Below are positions 9,501 to 17,762 of a stretch of 64,000 bases of DNA, piece after piece; within the stretch, counting starts at the first letter, position 1; every line of letters begins with the position of its first letter. The notes beneath the pieces are model-generated. The model was not told the DNA's origin and searched no databases. It saw only the letters and a list, made by a program, of their open reading frames with translations. The stretch is taken from positions 1 to 64,000 of the forward strand of contig JAFDVU010000008.1 in NCBI GenBank assembly GCA_018268835.1. Reading direction: 5' to 3'. Source of the stretch: Acidobacteriota bacterium. GTDB lineage: Bacteria > Acidobacteriota > Terriglobia > Bryobacterales > Bryobacteraceae. The translations under genes were made by a program, and so were the position numbers.

Positions 9501-9793
9501 AGCGAACCGATCGCCATGGAGGTCTCGCGATCGAAGATCGGGAACCAGGATTGTCCGGCGTTGATGGACTTCCACACGCCGCCGCTGGCTGCTCCGGCGT
9601 AGTAGGTGCCCGGGTCGCCGGGGATGCCGGCGGCGGCGGAGATGCGGTTGCCCACCGCGGGGCCCATGAAGCGGAAGGAGAGCCCTTCCGGCGCGGCCAT
9701 GCCTCCGCCGCGGCGTCCCTGGGCGAAGGCGGGACTCAGCGCTCCGGCGGCACAGAGAAGAACGGCGAAAGCGCGCGGACGCGTATGGCTCAT
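6536..9793 (-). CDS. Secreted VPS10/sortilin-type BNR beta-propeller protein
   Basis: 1085 residues. A signal peptide (FAVLLCAAGALSPAFAQ) is followed by repeated Asp-box/BNR motifs, for example SINAGQSWFP, STDAGATWKN, TTDGGRTWKQ, SHDGGDTWKR, SDDAGENWAV, SDDGGKSFTT, TTNGGVSWSE, TKDGGKTWND, TTDYGRTWTK and SLDDGAHWKQ. These fill about residues 40-720 as one or two propellers. The C-terminal third is an Ig-like/FlgD-like stretch, then a helical region and a Pro-rich end. The family is often annotated as glycosyl hydrolase because xyloglucanases share the fold, but catalytic residues cannot be assigned here. It is probably periplasmic or cell-surface. Confidence 0.9.
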   Translation of the reverse strand: MSHTRPRAFAVLLCAAGALSPAFAQGRRGGGMAAPEGLSFRFMGPAVGNRISAAAGIPGDPGTYYAGAASGGVWKSINAGQSWFPIFDRETSMAIGSLAVAPSDPKTVWAGTGEACAIRDSDMQGDGIYKSTDAGATWKNMGLVESGRIGRILIHPKKPDTVYACVAGRMTGPQKERGVFRTTDGGRTWKQVLSVNEDTGCSGLTMDPNDPDFLVAGTWQAVMHTYAMFSGGPGSGVFVSHDGGDTWKRAAAGLPKSPVGKIDVKIAPSNPKRVYALIQTADQGSLWRSDDAGENWAVVNWQRALIGRAGYYIHLDVSPSNPDEVLVANSSFWISDDGGKSFTTRPWGGDTHNIWIDPTDGNRILVTHDGGMYMTTDHGRTSNRVTLPIGQIYHVAVDNDVPFKIYGNMQDDGTMRGPSNVVEAGPNVPGMSAGRGGFGRGGGGGQWEHGLGGCESGFTIPDPTDSNIVWATCYGNEVTRYDARTKMARSVSPWLHTLDAAPNQVKYRCHWTPPLAIDPFDHNTVYYGCQMILRTTNGGVSWSELSPDLSTRDPSRIVSSGGIVGDNLGQFYGEVVFSIAPSDVQKGLIWAGTNDGKVWYTKDGGKTWNDVTKNITGLPAWGTVSKIEPSHFDAGTAYLAVDFHLMDNRDPFLYRTTDYGRTWTKISDGLPHGGPLTYARVIAENPNRKGNLFAGTGNALYYSLDDGAHWKQFREGLPAAPVSWIVIQKQAHDAVVSTYGRGMYIMEDITPLEQGVMELSTADASAPAAKLVAPRPAYRIVRGQARALFSFWLKAAPAKPVELEVLDSRGQLVKKLSGIAAKPGLNRTAWDLRYDAPPLVALRTTPPENPHIWEEPRFQGQDTRPITHWGLAQAEVGPIAAPGQYTLRMTVDGQSYTQPLTILRTPDSHADDAALQSSVRLQLKVREDITQVSNMTNQLEWMRRQLEDETRANAGKANLIALIAGINRKLEDVEYQLITRADALSDDKYFQTAYNLYQNFLWLNGEIGTGAGDVQGSGDWGATETGIGLVLDLEKTLAKVKAEYQSVMDKDVPAYNKSIEGTELKPLKTTGAPPPPPRQRFGFGG

Positions 9794-9835
9794 CGGTTGT
9801 GCCCCCTTGGCGAATCAGTATGTGTAATGGCTTGC

Positions 9836-9864
9836 AGTTTAACGAAGCCCGGACAGTGCGTCAA
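9836..9864 (-). promoter_or_regulatory. Sigma-70-type promoter of the VPS10 propeller gene
   Basis: On the minus strand TTGACG, 17 bases, TAAACT, about 40 bases before the ATG at 9793. A purine-rich AAGGGGG ribosome site precedes that ATG. This is the best sigma-70 match seen in the window. Confidence 0.6.
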
Positions 9865-9919
9865 CACGCAGCCGGCCGGCGCCGGGAGTTGATAGAATCT
9901 CTGCCAGGAGAGGGGAACC

Positions 9920-10831
9920 ATGGGAACCACCATCGCTGCCTGCGACAGCACCAAGACCCTGCCCGCTGCTTTCGCGAAATTGAAGAAGTATGCGGAAGAC
10001 CACGAATTCAAACTCCAGAAAACGCAAGCCGACATCCTCAAGATGATGTCCGATTGCAGCAAACGCAAAGACAAGCCGGACGTGAAGTTCGAGGACCTGG
10101 GCAAGACCATCAGTTGCGCGGTCGGCAAGAGCAACAAGGTGACGGCGACCGTGGCGGTGAAGGACGAGAAGGCGAGTCCCGCTTTCCACGCCGCGGTGGC
10201 GCGCATCGCGGCGCTGGTGGAAGACGTCAGCGAGAAGGCGCGCGCGCAGATCGAGGCCATGGCCAAGGTGGCCACCAATTACGGCCACTTCGTCAACATG
10301 GGAGTGGAGGGCGTCAACTCGCTGTGGGCCGTGGTGGAAGAGATGCGCGCCAACGGCAATCAGTCTCCCACGCTGGCCGGTTACAAGAATAATCCCCACG
10401 TTGCGGAGTTCATCCGGCAGATTCAGGACTGCGAACACAAGGCCGAAGCCATCCTGAGCACGCAGTGGCCGCCTCTGGAAGCGCAGGCCAAGCAGTTTCA
10501 GCGGCTGATCGAGAAGGTGGAGTCGGAGGCCGATAAGGTTGCCGCGGTCGCCGGGATGGACGCGGTGAAGCACCTGAAAACCGATCTGGAAGCTCTGGCG
10601 TTCGAAGTCAAGGCGGCGTATGAAGTGGACGGACCGCCTCCGGGCGCCGTCAAATTCATCCGGGTCGCCGACGGCACCTCCGTGAGTGACCTGGGCGCCC
10701 TGGTCGCCATGGACTTCCGGACGCAGATCACGGACTACGAAAAGCGGGTGAAGGACGGGACGGAAAAGGCGCGCGGGCGCGGCGAACAGCACACCGGTGA
10801 CGCGCTGAAGATCCTCAAGTCGATGGCCTGA
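9920..10831 (+). CDS. Orphan helical hypothetical protein
   Basis: 303 residues, no signal peptide, no membrane segment and no domain recognised. The sequence is Lys/Glu/Ala-rich and looks mostly alpha-helical, with coiled-coil-like stretches (for example around VARIAALVEDVSEKARAQIE and FQRLIEKVESEADKV). Four cysteines are spread over the first 180 residues. The start is well supported by GGAGAGGGG at 9907-9915. It stands alone between a divergent propeller gene and the fadN gene 47 bases downstream. Its length, strong ribosome site and clean codon use argue for a real cytoplasmic protein of unknown function. Confidence 0.8.
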   Translation: MGTTIAACDSTKTLPAAFAKLKKYAEDHEFKLQKTQADILKMMSDCSKRKDKPDVKFEDLGKTISCAVGKSNKVTATVAVKDEKASPAFHAAVARIAALVEDVSEKARAQIEAMAKVATNYGHFVNMGVEGVNSLWAVVEEMRANGNQSPTLAGYKNNPHVAEFIRQIQDCEHKAEAILSTQWPPLEAQAKQFQRLIEKVESEADKVAAVAGMDAVKHLKTDLEALAFEVKAAYEVDGPPPGAVKFIRVADGTSVSDLGALVAMDFRTQITDYEKRVKDGTEKARGRGEQHTGDALKILKSMA

Positions 10832-10878
10832 GCGCGGCCAGGCGTCGGAGCGCCCTGGTCTGCGGTACCCTAGCTCTG

Positions 10879-13212
10879 ATGAAGCCACTACGCCGTGTCG
10901 CGGTTCTGGGTGCGGGCACGATGGGTTCGCGGATCGCTGCCCATCTGGCCAACGCCGGGTTCCCGGTGGACCTGCTGGACGTCGTTCTCCCCAGTCATGC
11001 CAAGCGCAACCAGGCGGCGCTCGCCGGCATCGAGACCGCCGCCAAAACCAAGCCGGGCGGCTTCATGAGCGAATCCGCCAGACAGTTGATCGCTCCCGGG
11101 AATTTCGACGACGATCTGGCGCGCGTCGCCAACTGCGAGTGGATCATCGAAGCGGTCGCGGAGAATCTCGAAATCAAGCGCGACCTGTGGATGCGGGTGG
11201 CGGCGCTGCGCCAGCCGGGCTCGATCCTCTCCACCAATACCAGCGGAATCCCGCTGGCGCACATCGCGGAGGGCTTCGGCAGCGAATTCCGGCGGCACTT
11301 TCTGGGCACCCACTTCTTCAATCCACCGCGCTACCTGCACCTGGCCGAAATCATTCCGGGACCGGAGACGCTGCCCGAAGTGCTGGCGTGGGTGAGCGAG
11401 TTCGTCGATCTCCACCTCGGCAAGGGTGTGGTGCTCTGCAAGGACACGCCCAACTTCATCGGGAACCGCATCGGCTGCTTCTGGGGCGCGAAGATCGCGC
11501 AGCTCACCGAAGAGGGCGACTACACCATCGAAGAGGTGGACGCGATCACCGGTCCGGCGATCGGACTGCCCAAGAGCGCGAGTTTCCGGCTGATCGACAT
11601 CGTCGGGGTGGATGTGTGGGCGCACGTGCTGCGCAACCTCTACGATGCGGTGCCGGACGATCCGGCGCGCGAACTTTTCCACGTCCCCGACGTGATGCAG
11701 CAGATGCTCGAGCGCGGCTGGCTCGGCGAAAAGCGCGGGCAGGGCTTCTACAAGCGCGTCGGCAAGGGGGCGGAAAAAGAAATCTGGGCGCTGGACCGCA
11801 AGACCCTGGAATACCATCCGGCGCAGAAGGTGAAGTTCTTCAGCCTGGACACGCTGCGCGGCATGGAGGACCTGGGCGCGCGTCTGCGCGCGCTGGTCTC
11901 CGGCGACGACCGCGTGGGGCGGTTCCTCTGGCCGCTGTTCCGCGATTTCTTCATCTACTCCGCGCTGATGGTTCCCGAGATCTCCGACCGCGTGGTGGAG
12001 ATCGACCGCGCCATGCGCTGGGGCTACGCGTTCGCGCGCGGGCCGTTCGAATACTGGGACCTGCTCGGTGTGCCGGAGACCGTCGAGCGCATGCGCCGCG
12101 ATGGTGCGGCGGTGCCGGAAAGCGTCGAACGCATGCTCGCCTCCGGGGCGCGCAGTTTCTACGAAGCAGCCGACCGCGACCGCGAGCCGCATACGCGCTA
12201 CTTCGACCTCGCCGGGGGCGCCTTCGCCGAACTGGAGGAGCGCCCGGGCGTGGCCGAACTGGCCGCGATCAAGCGCGCGCGCGGCGTGGTGCGGTCCAAC
12301 GCCGGCGCGTCTCTGGTGGACCTGGGCGAGGGCGTCCTCTGCCTGGAGTTCCACAGCAAGATGAACTCTCTGGGCGAGGACATGGTGCGGATGCTGCACG
12401 CCGGGCTCGACGAAACCGCCCGCAATTTCCGCGCGATGGTGGTGGCCAACGATGGTGAGCACTTCAGCGCCGGCGCCAACCTGATGCTGGTGCTGCTGGC
12501 CGCGCAGGACGGCGAGTGGGACGAACTCGACAGGGCCGTGCGGCGCTACCAGAACGCGATGATGGCGATGAAGTACGCGCCCTTCCCGGTGGTGGCGGCG
12601 CCGTTCGGCATGACGCTGGGCGGCGGACTCGAAGTCGCGCTGCACGCCGGACGCATGCAGGCCGCGGCGGAATCGTACATGGGGCTGGTGGAGGCCGGGG
12701 TCGGGGTGGTGCCCGCCGGCGGCGGCTGCAAGGAGATGCTGCTGCGGTTCGGCGAAGCCCGGCGCGCCTTCGAACTCATCGGCTACGCCAAGGTCAGCGA
12801 GAGCGCGGCGCACGCGCGCGAGCTGGGCTACCTGCGCGCCTCCGACGGCATCACGATGAACCGCGAGCGCCTGCTGTGCGATGCCAGGACCGCGGCTCTG
12901 GCGCTGGTGCCGGTGTGGTCGCCCGGCCAGCCGCGGCAGGATATCCCGGTGGAAGGCGAGTCCGGCTACGCGCTGATGAAGATGGCGGTGTGGTTGGCGC
13001 GCGAGGGCGGATATATCAGCGACTACGATGCGGTGATCGGAGAGAAGCTCGCGCACGTGTTGAGCGGCGGACGGCTCACCGGCACGCAGCGCGTCAGCGA
13101 ACAGCATCTGCTGGACCTGGAGCGCGAGGCGTTCCTGAGCCTGTGCGGCGATCCGCAGACGCAGGCGCGGATGGAGCACATGCTGAAGACCGGGAAGGCG
13201 TTGCGGAACTGA
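10879..13212 (+). CDS. fadN: FadN-type 3-hydroxyacyl-CoA dehydrogenase/enoyl-CoA hydratase
   Basis: 777 residues. Domain order is 3-hydroxyacyl-CoA dehydrogenase first (GAGTMGSRIAAHLANAGF, residues 11-28; NTSGIPLAHIAEGF; GTHFFNPPRYLHLAEIIPG; DTPNFIGNRIG), then an enoyl-CoA hydratase/isomerase domain at the C-terminus (HFSAGANL near 527-534, PFGMTLGGGLEVALHAGRMQ near 575-594). That order matches Bacillus FadN and not the hydratase-first FadB/FadJ. The enzyme carries out the second and third steps of fatty-acid beta-oxidation. The thiolase gene starts 13 bases downstream. No Shine-Dalgarno is seen; a TACCCT element ends 7 bases before the ATG, consistent with a leaderless transcript. Confidence 0.95.
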   Translation: MKPLRRVAVLGAGTMGSRIAAHLANAGFPVDLLDVVLPSHAKRNQAALAGIETAAKTKPGGFMSESARQLIAPGNFDDDLARVANCEWIIEAVAENLEIKRDLWMRVAALRQPGSILSTNTSGIPLAHIAEGFGSEFRRHFLGTHFFNPPRYLHLAEIIPGPETLPEVLAWVSEFVDLHLGKGVVLCKDTPNFIGNRIGCFWGAKIAQLTEEGDYTIEEVDAITGPAIGLPKSASFRLIDIVGVDVWAHVLRNLYDAVPDDPARELFHVPDVMQQMLERGWLGEKRGQGFYKRVGKGAEKEIWALDRKTLEYHPAQKVKFFSLDTLRGMEDLGARLRALVSGDDRVGRFLWPLFRDFFIYSALMVPEISDRVVEIDRAMRWGYAFARGPFEYWDLLGVPETVERMRRDGAAVPESVERMLASGARSFYEAADRDREPHTRYFDLAGGAFAELEERPGVAELAAIKRARGVVRSNAGASLVDLGEGVLCLEFHSKMNSLGEDMVRMLHAGLDETARNFRAMVVANDGEHFSAGANLMLVLLAAQDGEWDELDRAVRRYQNAMMAMKYAPFPVVAAPFGMTLGGGLEVALHAGRMQAAAESYMGLVEAGVGVVPAGGGCKEMLLRFGEARRAFELIGYAKVSESAAHARELGYLRASDGITMNRERLLCDARTAALALVPVWSPGQPRQDIPVEGESGYALMKMAVWLAREGGYISDYDAVIGEKLAHVLSGGRLTGTQRVSEQHLLDLEREAFLSLCGDPQTQARMEHMLKTGKALRN

Positions 13213-13225
13213 GAGAGAGCGATCC

Positions 13226-14386
13226 ATGCGTGAAGCGGTAATCATCGATTGTTTGCGGACGCCGGTGGGCAAGGCGCCGCGCGGCGCGCTGCGCAACGTG
13301 CGGCCGGACGACCTGGCGGCGGTGGCGATCCGCGCGCTACTCGAAAGATATCCGGCGGCGAAGGATGCGATCGACGACGTGATCCTCGGCTGCGCCATGC
13401 CCGAAGGCGAAGCCGGCGGCAACATGGCGCGGCAGGCGGCTCTGCGCGCCGGACTTCCTGACAGCGTGCCGGCCATGACCATCAATCGCTTCTGTAGTTC
13501 CGGGCTGCAGGCCATCGCGCTGGCCGCTGAGCAGGTCCGCGCGGGCGCCGCGGACGCGATGATCGCCGGCGGCGCCGAATCCATGAGCCTGACGCCGTTT
13601 GGCGGGCGCAAGCCGGCGCCGAATCCCTGGTTCGTCGAACACTGGCCCGAGGTCTACCTCTCCATGGGACTCACCGCCGAGCGCCTGCAGCGAAAGTACG
13701 GCATCACCCGCGAGGAAGCCGACGCGTTCGCGCTGCGCAGCCACCAGAACGCGGTGCGCGCGCAGGAGGAGGGCCGCTTCGCGGGAGAACTGGTGCCGGT
13801 AGAGGTCGAGGCGGTTACGCCGCAGGGCAGGGAACAGGTGGTGCTGGACCGCGACGAAGGGCCGCGCGCGGACACGTCGCTGGAAGCGCTGGGCAAGCTC
13901 AAGCCCGTGTTCCACGCCAAGGGTACGGTGACCGCCGGCAACGCGTCGCAGACCAGCGACGGCGCCGCCGCGGCGCTGGTGATGTCGGAGACGAAGGCGC
14001 GCGAACTCGGGCTGAAACCGATGGCCCGCTTCGTCGCGTACTCCACCGCCGGCGTGCCGCCGGAGATCATGGGGATCGGCCCGGTGGTGGCGATACCCAA
14101 AGCGCTGGTGATGGCCGGACTGAAACTCGACGACATCGGCGCCATCGAGTTGAACGAGGCCTTCGCCGTGCAGGCGCTGGCCGTGATCCGCAAGGCGGGC
14201 CTCGACGCGGAGCGTGTCAACCGCAACGGAGGCGCCATCGCGCTGGGTCATCCGCTGGGCTGCACCGGCGCGAAATTGACCGCCACCGTGCTGCGCGAAA
14301 TGGTGCGCACGGAGTCGCGCTACGGCATGGTGACGATGTGCGTCGGCGGAGGCCAGGGCGCGGCCGGCATCTTCGAGCGGATCTAG
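13226..14386 (+). CDS. fadA: Acetyl-CoA acyltransferase (thiolase)
   Basis: 386 residues, full length for the thiolase family. The acyl-accepting Cys90 lies in INRFCSSGLQAIA. The second pair is His342 in GGAIALGHPLGCTGAK and Cys372 in TMCVGGGQGAAGIFE. It removes acetyl-CoA in the last step of beta-oxidation and forms an operon with the fadN gene (13-base gap, GAGAGAG ribosome site), the order found in Bacillus fadNA. No acyl-CoA dehydrogenase gene follows; a GntP permease does. Confidence 0.96.
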   Translation: MREAVIIDCLRTPVGKAPRGALRNVRPDDLAAVAIRALLERYPAAKDAIDDVILGCAMPEGEAGGNMARQAALRAGLPDSVPAMTINRFCSSGLQAIALAAEQVRAGAADAMIAGGAESMSLTPFGGRKPAPNPWFVEHWPEVYLSMGLTAERLQRKYGITREEADAFALRSHQNAVRAQEEGRFAGELVPVEVEAVTPQGREQVVLDRDEGPRADTSLEALGKLKPVFHAKGTVTAGNASQTSDGAAAALVMSETKARELGLKPMARFVAYSTAGVPPEIMGIGPVVAIPKALVMAGLKLDDIGAIELNEAFAVQALAVIRKAGLDAERVNRNGGAIALGHPLGCTGAKLTATVLREMVRTESRYGMVTMCVGGGQGAAGIFERI

Positions 14387-14406
14387 GGATTACAATAAGC
14401 CGCTGA

Positions 14407-15747
14407 ATGTCTCCGGCCAACGGTCCCTTCCTCATCTGGGTCACACTCGCCACTCTGGCCCTGTTGCTGATCCTGATTCTCGCGGTGAAACTGCACGCGT
14501 TTCTGTCGCTGCTGCTCTGTTCGATGACGATGGGGCTGGCGGCCGGCATGGCGCCGGAGAAAGTGCTGAAGTCGATTCAGGCGGGCTTCGGCGACGCGCT
14601 CGGCTTCATCGCGGTGGTACTCGGGCTGGGCGCCATGATCGGCCGTTTCCTGGAATACTCGGGCGGCGGGCGCGCCCTGGCCGATTGGCTGCTCGACAAA
14701 TTCGGCAAGGAGCGCGCCGCGTGGGCCATGCTGGTGGCAGCGTTTCTAGTGGGGCTGCCCATCTTTTTCGAGGTGGGTTTCATCATTTTGGTGCCGCTGG
14801 TGTGGAGCCTCACGCGCGAAACTAAGCGCTCGCTGCTTTTCTACGGACTGCCCATGGCGGCGGCGCTGACCATGACGCACTCCCTCGTTCCGCCGCATCC
14901 GGCGCCGGCCGCGGCTTCACAGTTGATGGGCGGCGACCTCTCCAAGACCATCATCTACGGCGTGCTGATGTCGATCCCGATGTCGGTGATCTCCGGCATG
15001 ATTTACGGACAGTGGATCGCCAGGCGCATCGATATCCCCGTGCCGCTGATGGCGGCGACGCACTCCAATCACGAGTCGGCCGAGAACGCCCCGTCGGTGC
15101 CGGTGGTGATCCTGTTGCTGGTGCTGCCGGTGCTGCTGGTGTTCGGCGCCACGCTGGCGAGCATGCGCGCGATCCCGTTCAAGGGCGTGGCCGTCTTCCT
15201 CGGGCATCCGTACACGGCCCTTGCCGTGACCACACTGGTCGCGATCTACTTCTTCGGCATCCGCCGCGGGCTGAACCGGGACAAGGCCCTCAAAATGGCG
15301 ACGGACTCGCTGATGCCGGTGGGTACCCTGATGTGCATCATCGGCGGCGGGGGCGCGCTGAAGCAGGTGATCGTCGATTCGGGCGTCGGGCCCTACATGG
15401 GGCACCAGTTGATGACGTCGGCGATCTCGCCGCTGATTGTGGTGTGGGCGCTGGCGTTGCTGATGCGCCTGGCGCAGGGCTCGGCCACGGTTGCGATCAT
15501 CACCGCGGCGGGAATCGCCGCGCCGCTGGTCAAGGGCATCCCGGGCTATTCGCCCGACGAACTGATCCTGGCGCTCTGCGTGGGCGGCAGCGCGTGCTCT
15601 CAGGTAAGCGACTCCGGATTCTGGATGGTGTCGCAGTACTTCGGACTGAACGTGACCCAGTGCCTGAAGACCTGGAGTTCGATGAAAGCCATCGCTTCGG
15701 TGGTGGGCCTGCTGCTCGTCCTGGCCGCACATGCGCTGCTACGATAG
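14407..15747 (+). CDS. GntP-family permease
   Basis: 446 residues with about 12 to 14 hydrophobic segments. The conserved GntP signature appears as VGLPIFFEVGFIILVPLVWS, followed by MTHSLVPPHPAPAAA, and a C-terminal CVGGSACSQVSDSGFWMVSQ. Family members are H+-coupled gluconate or related sugar-acid permeases in the inner membrane. The substrate is not readable; no kinase or dehydratase of gluconate metabolism is adjacent. A TACAAT element lies 10 bases before the ATG. Confidence 0.93.
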   Translation: MSPANGPFLIWVTLATLALLLILILAVKLHAFLSLLLCSMTMGLAAGMAPEKVLKSIQAGFGDALGFIAVVLGLGAMIGRFLEYSGGGRALADWLLDKFGKERAAWAMLVAAFLVGLPIFFEVGFIILVPLVWSLTRETKRSLLFYGLPMAAALTMTHSLVPPHPAPAAASQLMGGDLSKTIIYGVLMSIPMSVISGMIYGQWIARRIDIPVPLMAATHSNHESAENAPSVPVVILLLVLPVLLVFGATLASMRAIPFKGVAVFLGHPYTALAVTTLVAIYFFGIRRGLNRDKALKMATDSLMPVGTLMCIIGGGGALKQVIVDSGVGPYMGHQLMTSAISPLIVVWALALLMRLAQGSATVAIITAAGIAAPLVKGIPGYSPDELILALCVGGSACSQVSDSGFWMVSQYFGLNVTQCLKTWSSMKAIASVVGLLLVLAAHALLR

Positions 15748-15755
15748 TACGAGCC

Positions 15756-16304
15756 ATGAGCCTGTACGACATCGAACCGGGTCCGGATACCCCCGAAATT
15801 GTCCGGATGATTGTCGAGATCCCGAAGAACTCGAGCAACAAGTACGAGTACGACGGAAAGCTCGGGGTGTTTCGCCTGGACCGCGCCCTGTACTCGCCCC
15901 TGCACTACCCCGGCGATTACGGGTTCATTCCCGGCACCCTGGCCGAGGACGCCGATCCGCTCGACGTGCTCGCTCTGGTGGACGAGGCCAGCTATCCGGG
16001 CGTGATGATCCTGGTGCGGCCCGTGGGGGTTCTGGAGATGGTGGACCAGGAGGAACCGGACCAGAAGATCCTCGCGGTGCCCGCCAAAAACCCGCGTTTC
16101 GACCAGATCCACACCATCGACCAGGTGTTCGCGCATAAACTGCGCGAGATCGAGCACTTCTTCGCGATCTACAAGGAACTGGAAGGCAAGCGTACGGTGA
16201 TGAAGGGATGGAAGGGGCCGCGTGAGGCGCGGGAAGCCATCCGGCGCGCGCGGGAGCGGTACCTGGACGTTCACCCGGAGATGCGCACAGCGGCCGACGC
16301 CTGA
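15756..16304 (+). CDS. ppa: Inorganic pyrophosphatase, family I
   Basis: 182 residues. The motifs EIPKNSSNKYEYDGKLGVFR, LHYPGDYGFIPGTLAEDADP and the metal-binding DPLDVLAL are complete, as expected for soluble Mg2+-dependent pyrophosphatase. It hydrolyses PPi to drive biosynthesis. The start at 15756 has a TACGAT element 10 bases upstream and no clear ribosome site. The last 34 bases overlap the 3' end of the convergent ksgA gene. Confidence 0.97.
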   Translation: MSLYDIEPGPDTPEIVRMIVEIPKNSSNKYEYDGKLGVFRLDRALYSPLHYPGDYGFIPGTLAEDADPLDVLALVDEASYPGVMILVRPVGVLEMVDQEEPDQKILAVPAKNPRFDQIHTIDQVFAHKLREIEHFFAIYKELEGKRTVMKGWKGPREAREAIRRARERYLDVHPEMRTAADA

Positions 16305-17044
16305 GGCGGGAGTCGCAGGAACATCTCAAGGAATCGCTCAAGGGGGATCTGCTCGGCGCGCATCGCCGCTTCCGGCCAGGCTTCGACAATCGCTTTAGGA
16401 TACATCTCTATCAGATTGTTACGTAGTGTTTTACGCTTCTGGCGAAAGCACTGCCCCAGGAAGCGCAGGAAGCCTTCCGGATCGGCGACTGCCGGTGGCA
16501 CGGCGTGCGGCTCGATCGCTATCACCGTGGAATCGACCTTGGGCGGTGGACGGAATGCGCCCGGCTTGACGTCGAAGAGGCGCCGCGCGTGCCCGAAGAA
16601 GGCGGTGTGCACCGTCAGGTAGCCGTAGTCCCGGCTCCCGGGGGATGCGGTCAGCCGCAGCGCCACTTCCTTCTGGATCAGAAAGACCGCGCGTGGCAGG
16701 CGGGCGCGCAGGACTTTTTCGATGATCGGCGAGGTGATGTAGTACGGCAGGTTGCCGGCGACCGGGATCTGGCCCCACCGGGTGAGGTCGGTGGTCAGCA
16801 CGTCGGCGTGAACGACTTCCAACCGGGGTTCGCCGGGGAAGCGCTCGCGCAGGTGGGCGACCATCGCGGCATCGACCTCTACGGCGATGACGCGGCCGGC
16901 GTGGTTCAGGAGTTTCGCGGTGAGCGCCCCCTGGCCGGGACCGATTTCGAGGATCCGTTCGATCGGTTGAGGACACGCCGCCGAGGCGATCCGTTCCAGT
17001 ATGGGTGGGCTGGCGAGGAAATGCTGCCCGAGCTTTTGCGGCAC
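16271..17044 (-). CDS. ksgA: 16S rRNA dimethyladenosine transferase
   Basis: 257 residues. It begins with KLGQHFLASPPILERI, has the SAM-binding motif ILEIGPGQGALTAKL, the acidic ribose-binding position in VIAVEVDAAMV, and the catalytic NLPYYITSPII motif (N-P-P/L-Y). It dimethylates the two adjacent adenosines near the 3' end of 16S rRNA. The gene follows the anti-sigma factor gene by 7 bases and is likely co-transcribed with the sigma/anti-sigma pair, which is an unusual linkage. Its 3' end overlaps ppa. Confidence 0.97.
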   Translation of the reverse strand: MPQKLGQHFLASPPILERIASAACPQPIERILEIGPGQGALTAKLLNHAGRVIAVEVDAAMVAHLRERFPGEPRLEVVHADVLTTDLTRWGQIPVAGNLPYYITSPIIEKVLRARLPRAVFLIQKEVALRLTASPGSRDYGYLTVHTAFFGHARRLFDVKPGAFRPPPKVDSTVIAIEPHAVPPAVADPEGFLRFLGQCFRQKRKTLRNNLIEMYPKAIVEAWPEAAMRAEQIPLERFLEMFLRLPPQASAAVRISG

Positions 17045-17051
17045 CCGGCCG

Positions 17052-17759
17052 TCAGCTCCTGACGCGCGGGTGGGTGACCGTGGGGAAGACCACCTGTTTC
17101 AGGCCCCAGGTCGGCTGGCCGTCGATGGTCGCGGGAGTGAACCGGCTGAGCAGGATCAGGCTCTTCATTTCGTCGGTGAGTTCGCCGCCGGACAGGTAGT
17201 AATCCTGCACGTGGCCGCGCTCATCGATGAGCAGCACCAGGGAGACTTCGCCGCCGGTGATGGTCGCTCCACCGGGTTGCAGGCGGAGAACTTCTCTGCT
17301 CGCTCCAACGATTTCTCCTTCGGGGTCGGTGATGATCGCCAGTGGCGGTTCGTCGCCGCTGTTGCGCTGGAACGGGTTCAGGGTCGGGACCAGGATGCTG
17401 AACATGAGCAGGGCGCTGAACAGGCCGCCCGTTACGGGAACGGCGAAGGGGCGCATCATGTTGTCGAAGTACAGGCGGAGTGTGGAGCGGAAGTTGTGGA
17501 TGCGGACGGCCAGGTTGGCGCGAGCGATTTGCCGCGCGCGTTCGTGCGAGGCCACCACGCGCAGACGGGCCCCAAGTTCCGCCGGGGGCGCAATCTGCAC
17601 CATGTCTTTCAGGCCGCCGCGCATTTTACGCATGGCTTCCAGGTGAGCATCGCAGCGCCGGCAGGAACGGATGTGGGCCTTGGACTCCTCCCACTCATCG
17701 CTGGTCAGTTGCCGGTCGAGCATCAACGAAATTTGTTCCTGAACTTTCTGACAACTCAT
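17052..17759 (-). CDS. Membrane anti-sigma factor with zinc-finger and TonB-C-like domain
   Basis: 235 residues. The N-terminal ZAS-type zinc finger has His29, Cys33 and Cys36 (HIRSCRRC), with Cys3 upstream. A single membrane segment lies near 105-125 (PVTGGLFSALLMFSILV). The periplasmic end (about residues 165-230) reads GGEVSLVLLIDERGHVQDYY and FTPATIDGQPTWGLKQVVF, which resembles the TonB C-terminal fold. Its start is 3 bases after the sigma-factor stop, so the two are translationally coupled. It should hold the ECF sigma factor at the membrane until a periplasmic signal arrives. The role of the TonB-like end is inference. Confidence 0.88.
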   Translation of the reverse strand: MSCQKVQEQISLMLDRQLTSDEWEESKAHIRSCRRCDAHLEAMRKMRGGLKDMVQIAPPAELGARLRVVASHERARQIARANLAVRIHNFRSTLRLYFDNMMRPFAVPVTGGLFSALLMFSILVPTLNPFQRNSGDEPPLAIITDPEGEIVGASREVLRLQPGGATITGGEVSLVLLIDERGHVQDYYLSGGELTDEMKSLILLSRFTPATIDGQPTWGLKQVVFPTVTHPRVRS

Positions 17760-17762
17760 ACA

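Noticed and set aside
8084..9892. Long open frame on the plus strand (about 600 codons) opposite the propeller gene
   Set aside because: It is the complement of a gene with clear BNR motifs, is Gly/Val/Ala/His-rich with no domain, and is a typical GC-rich shadow frame.
10888..13611. About 900-codon open frame opposite fadN/fadA
   Set aside because: The sense strand encodes complete, motif-bearing enzymes; the antisense frame has no ribosome site or family features.
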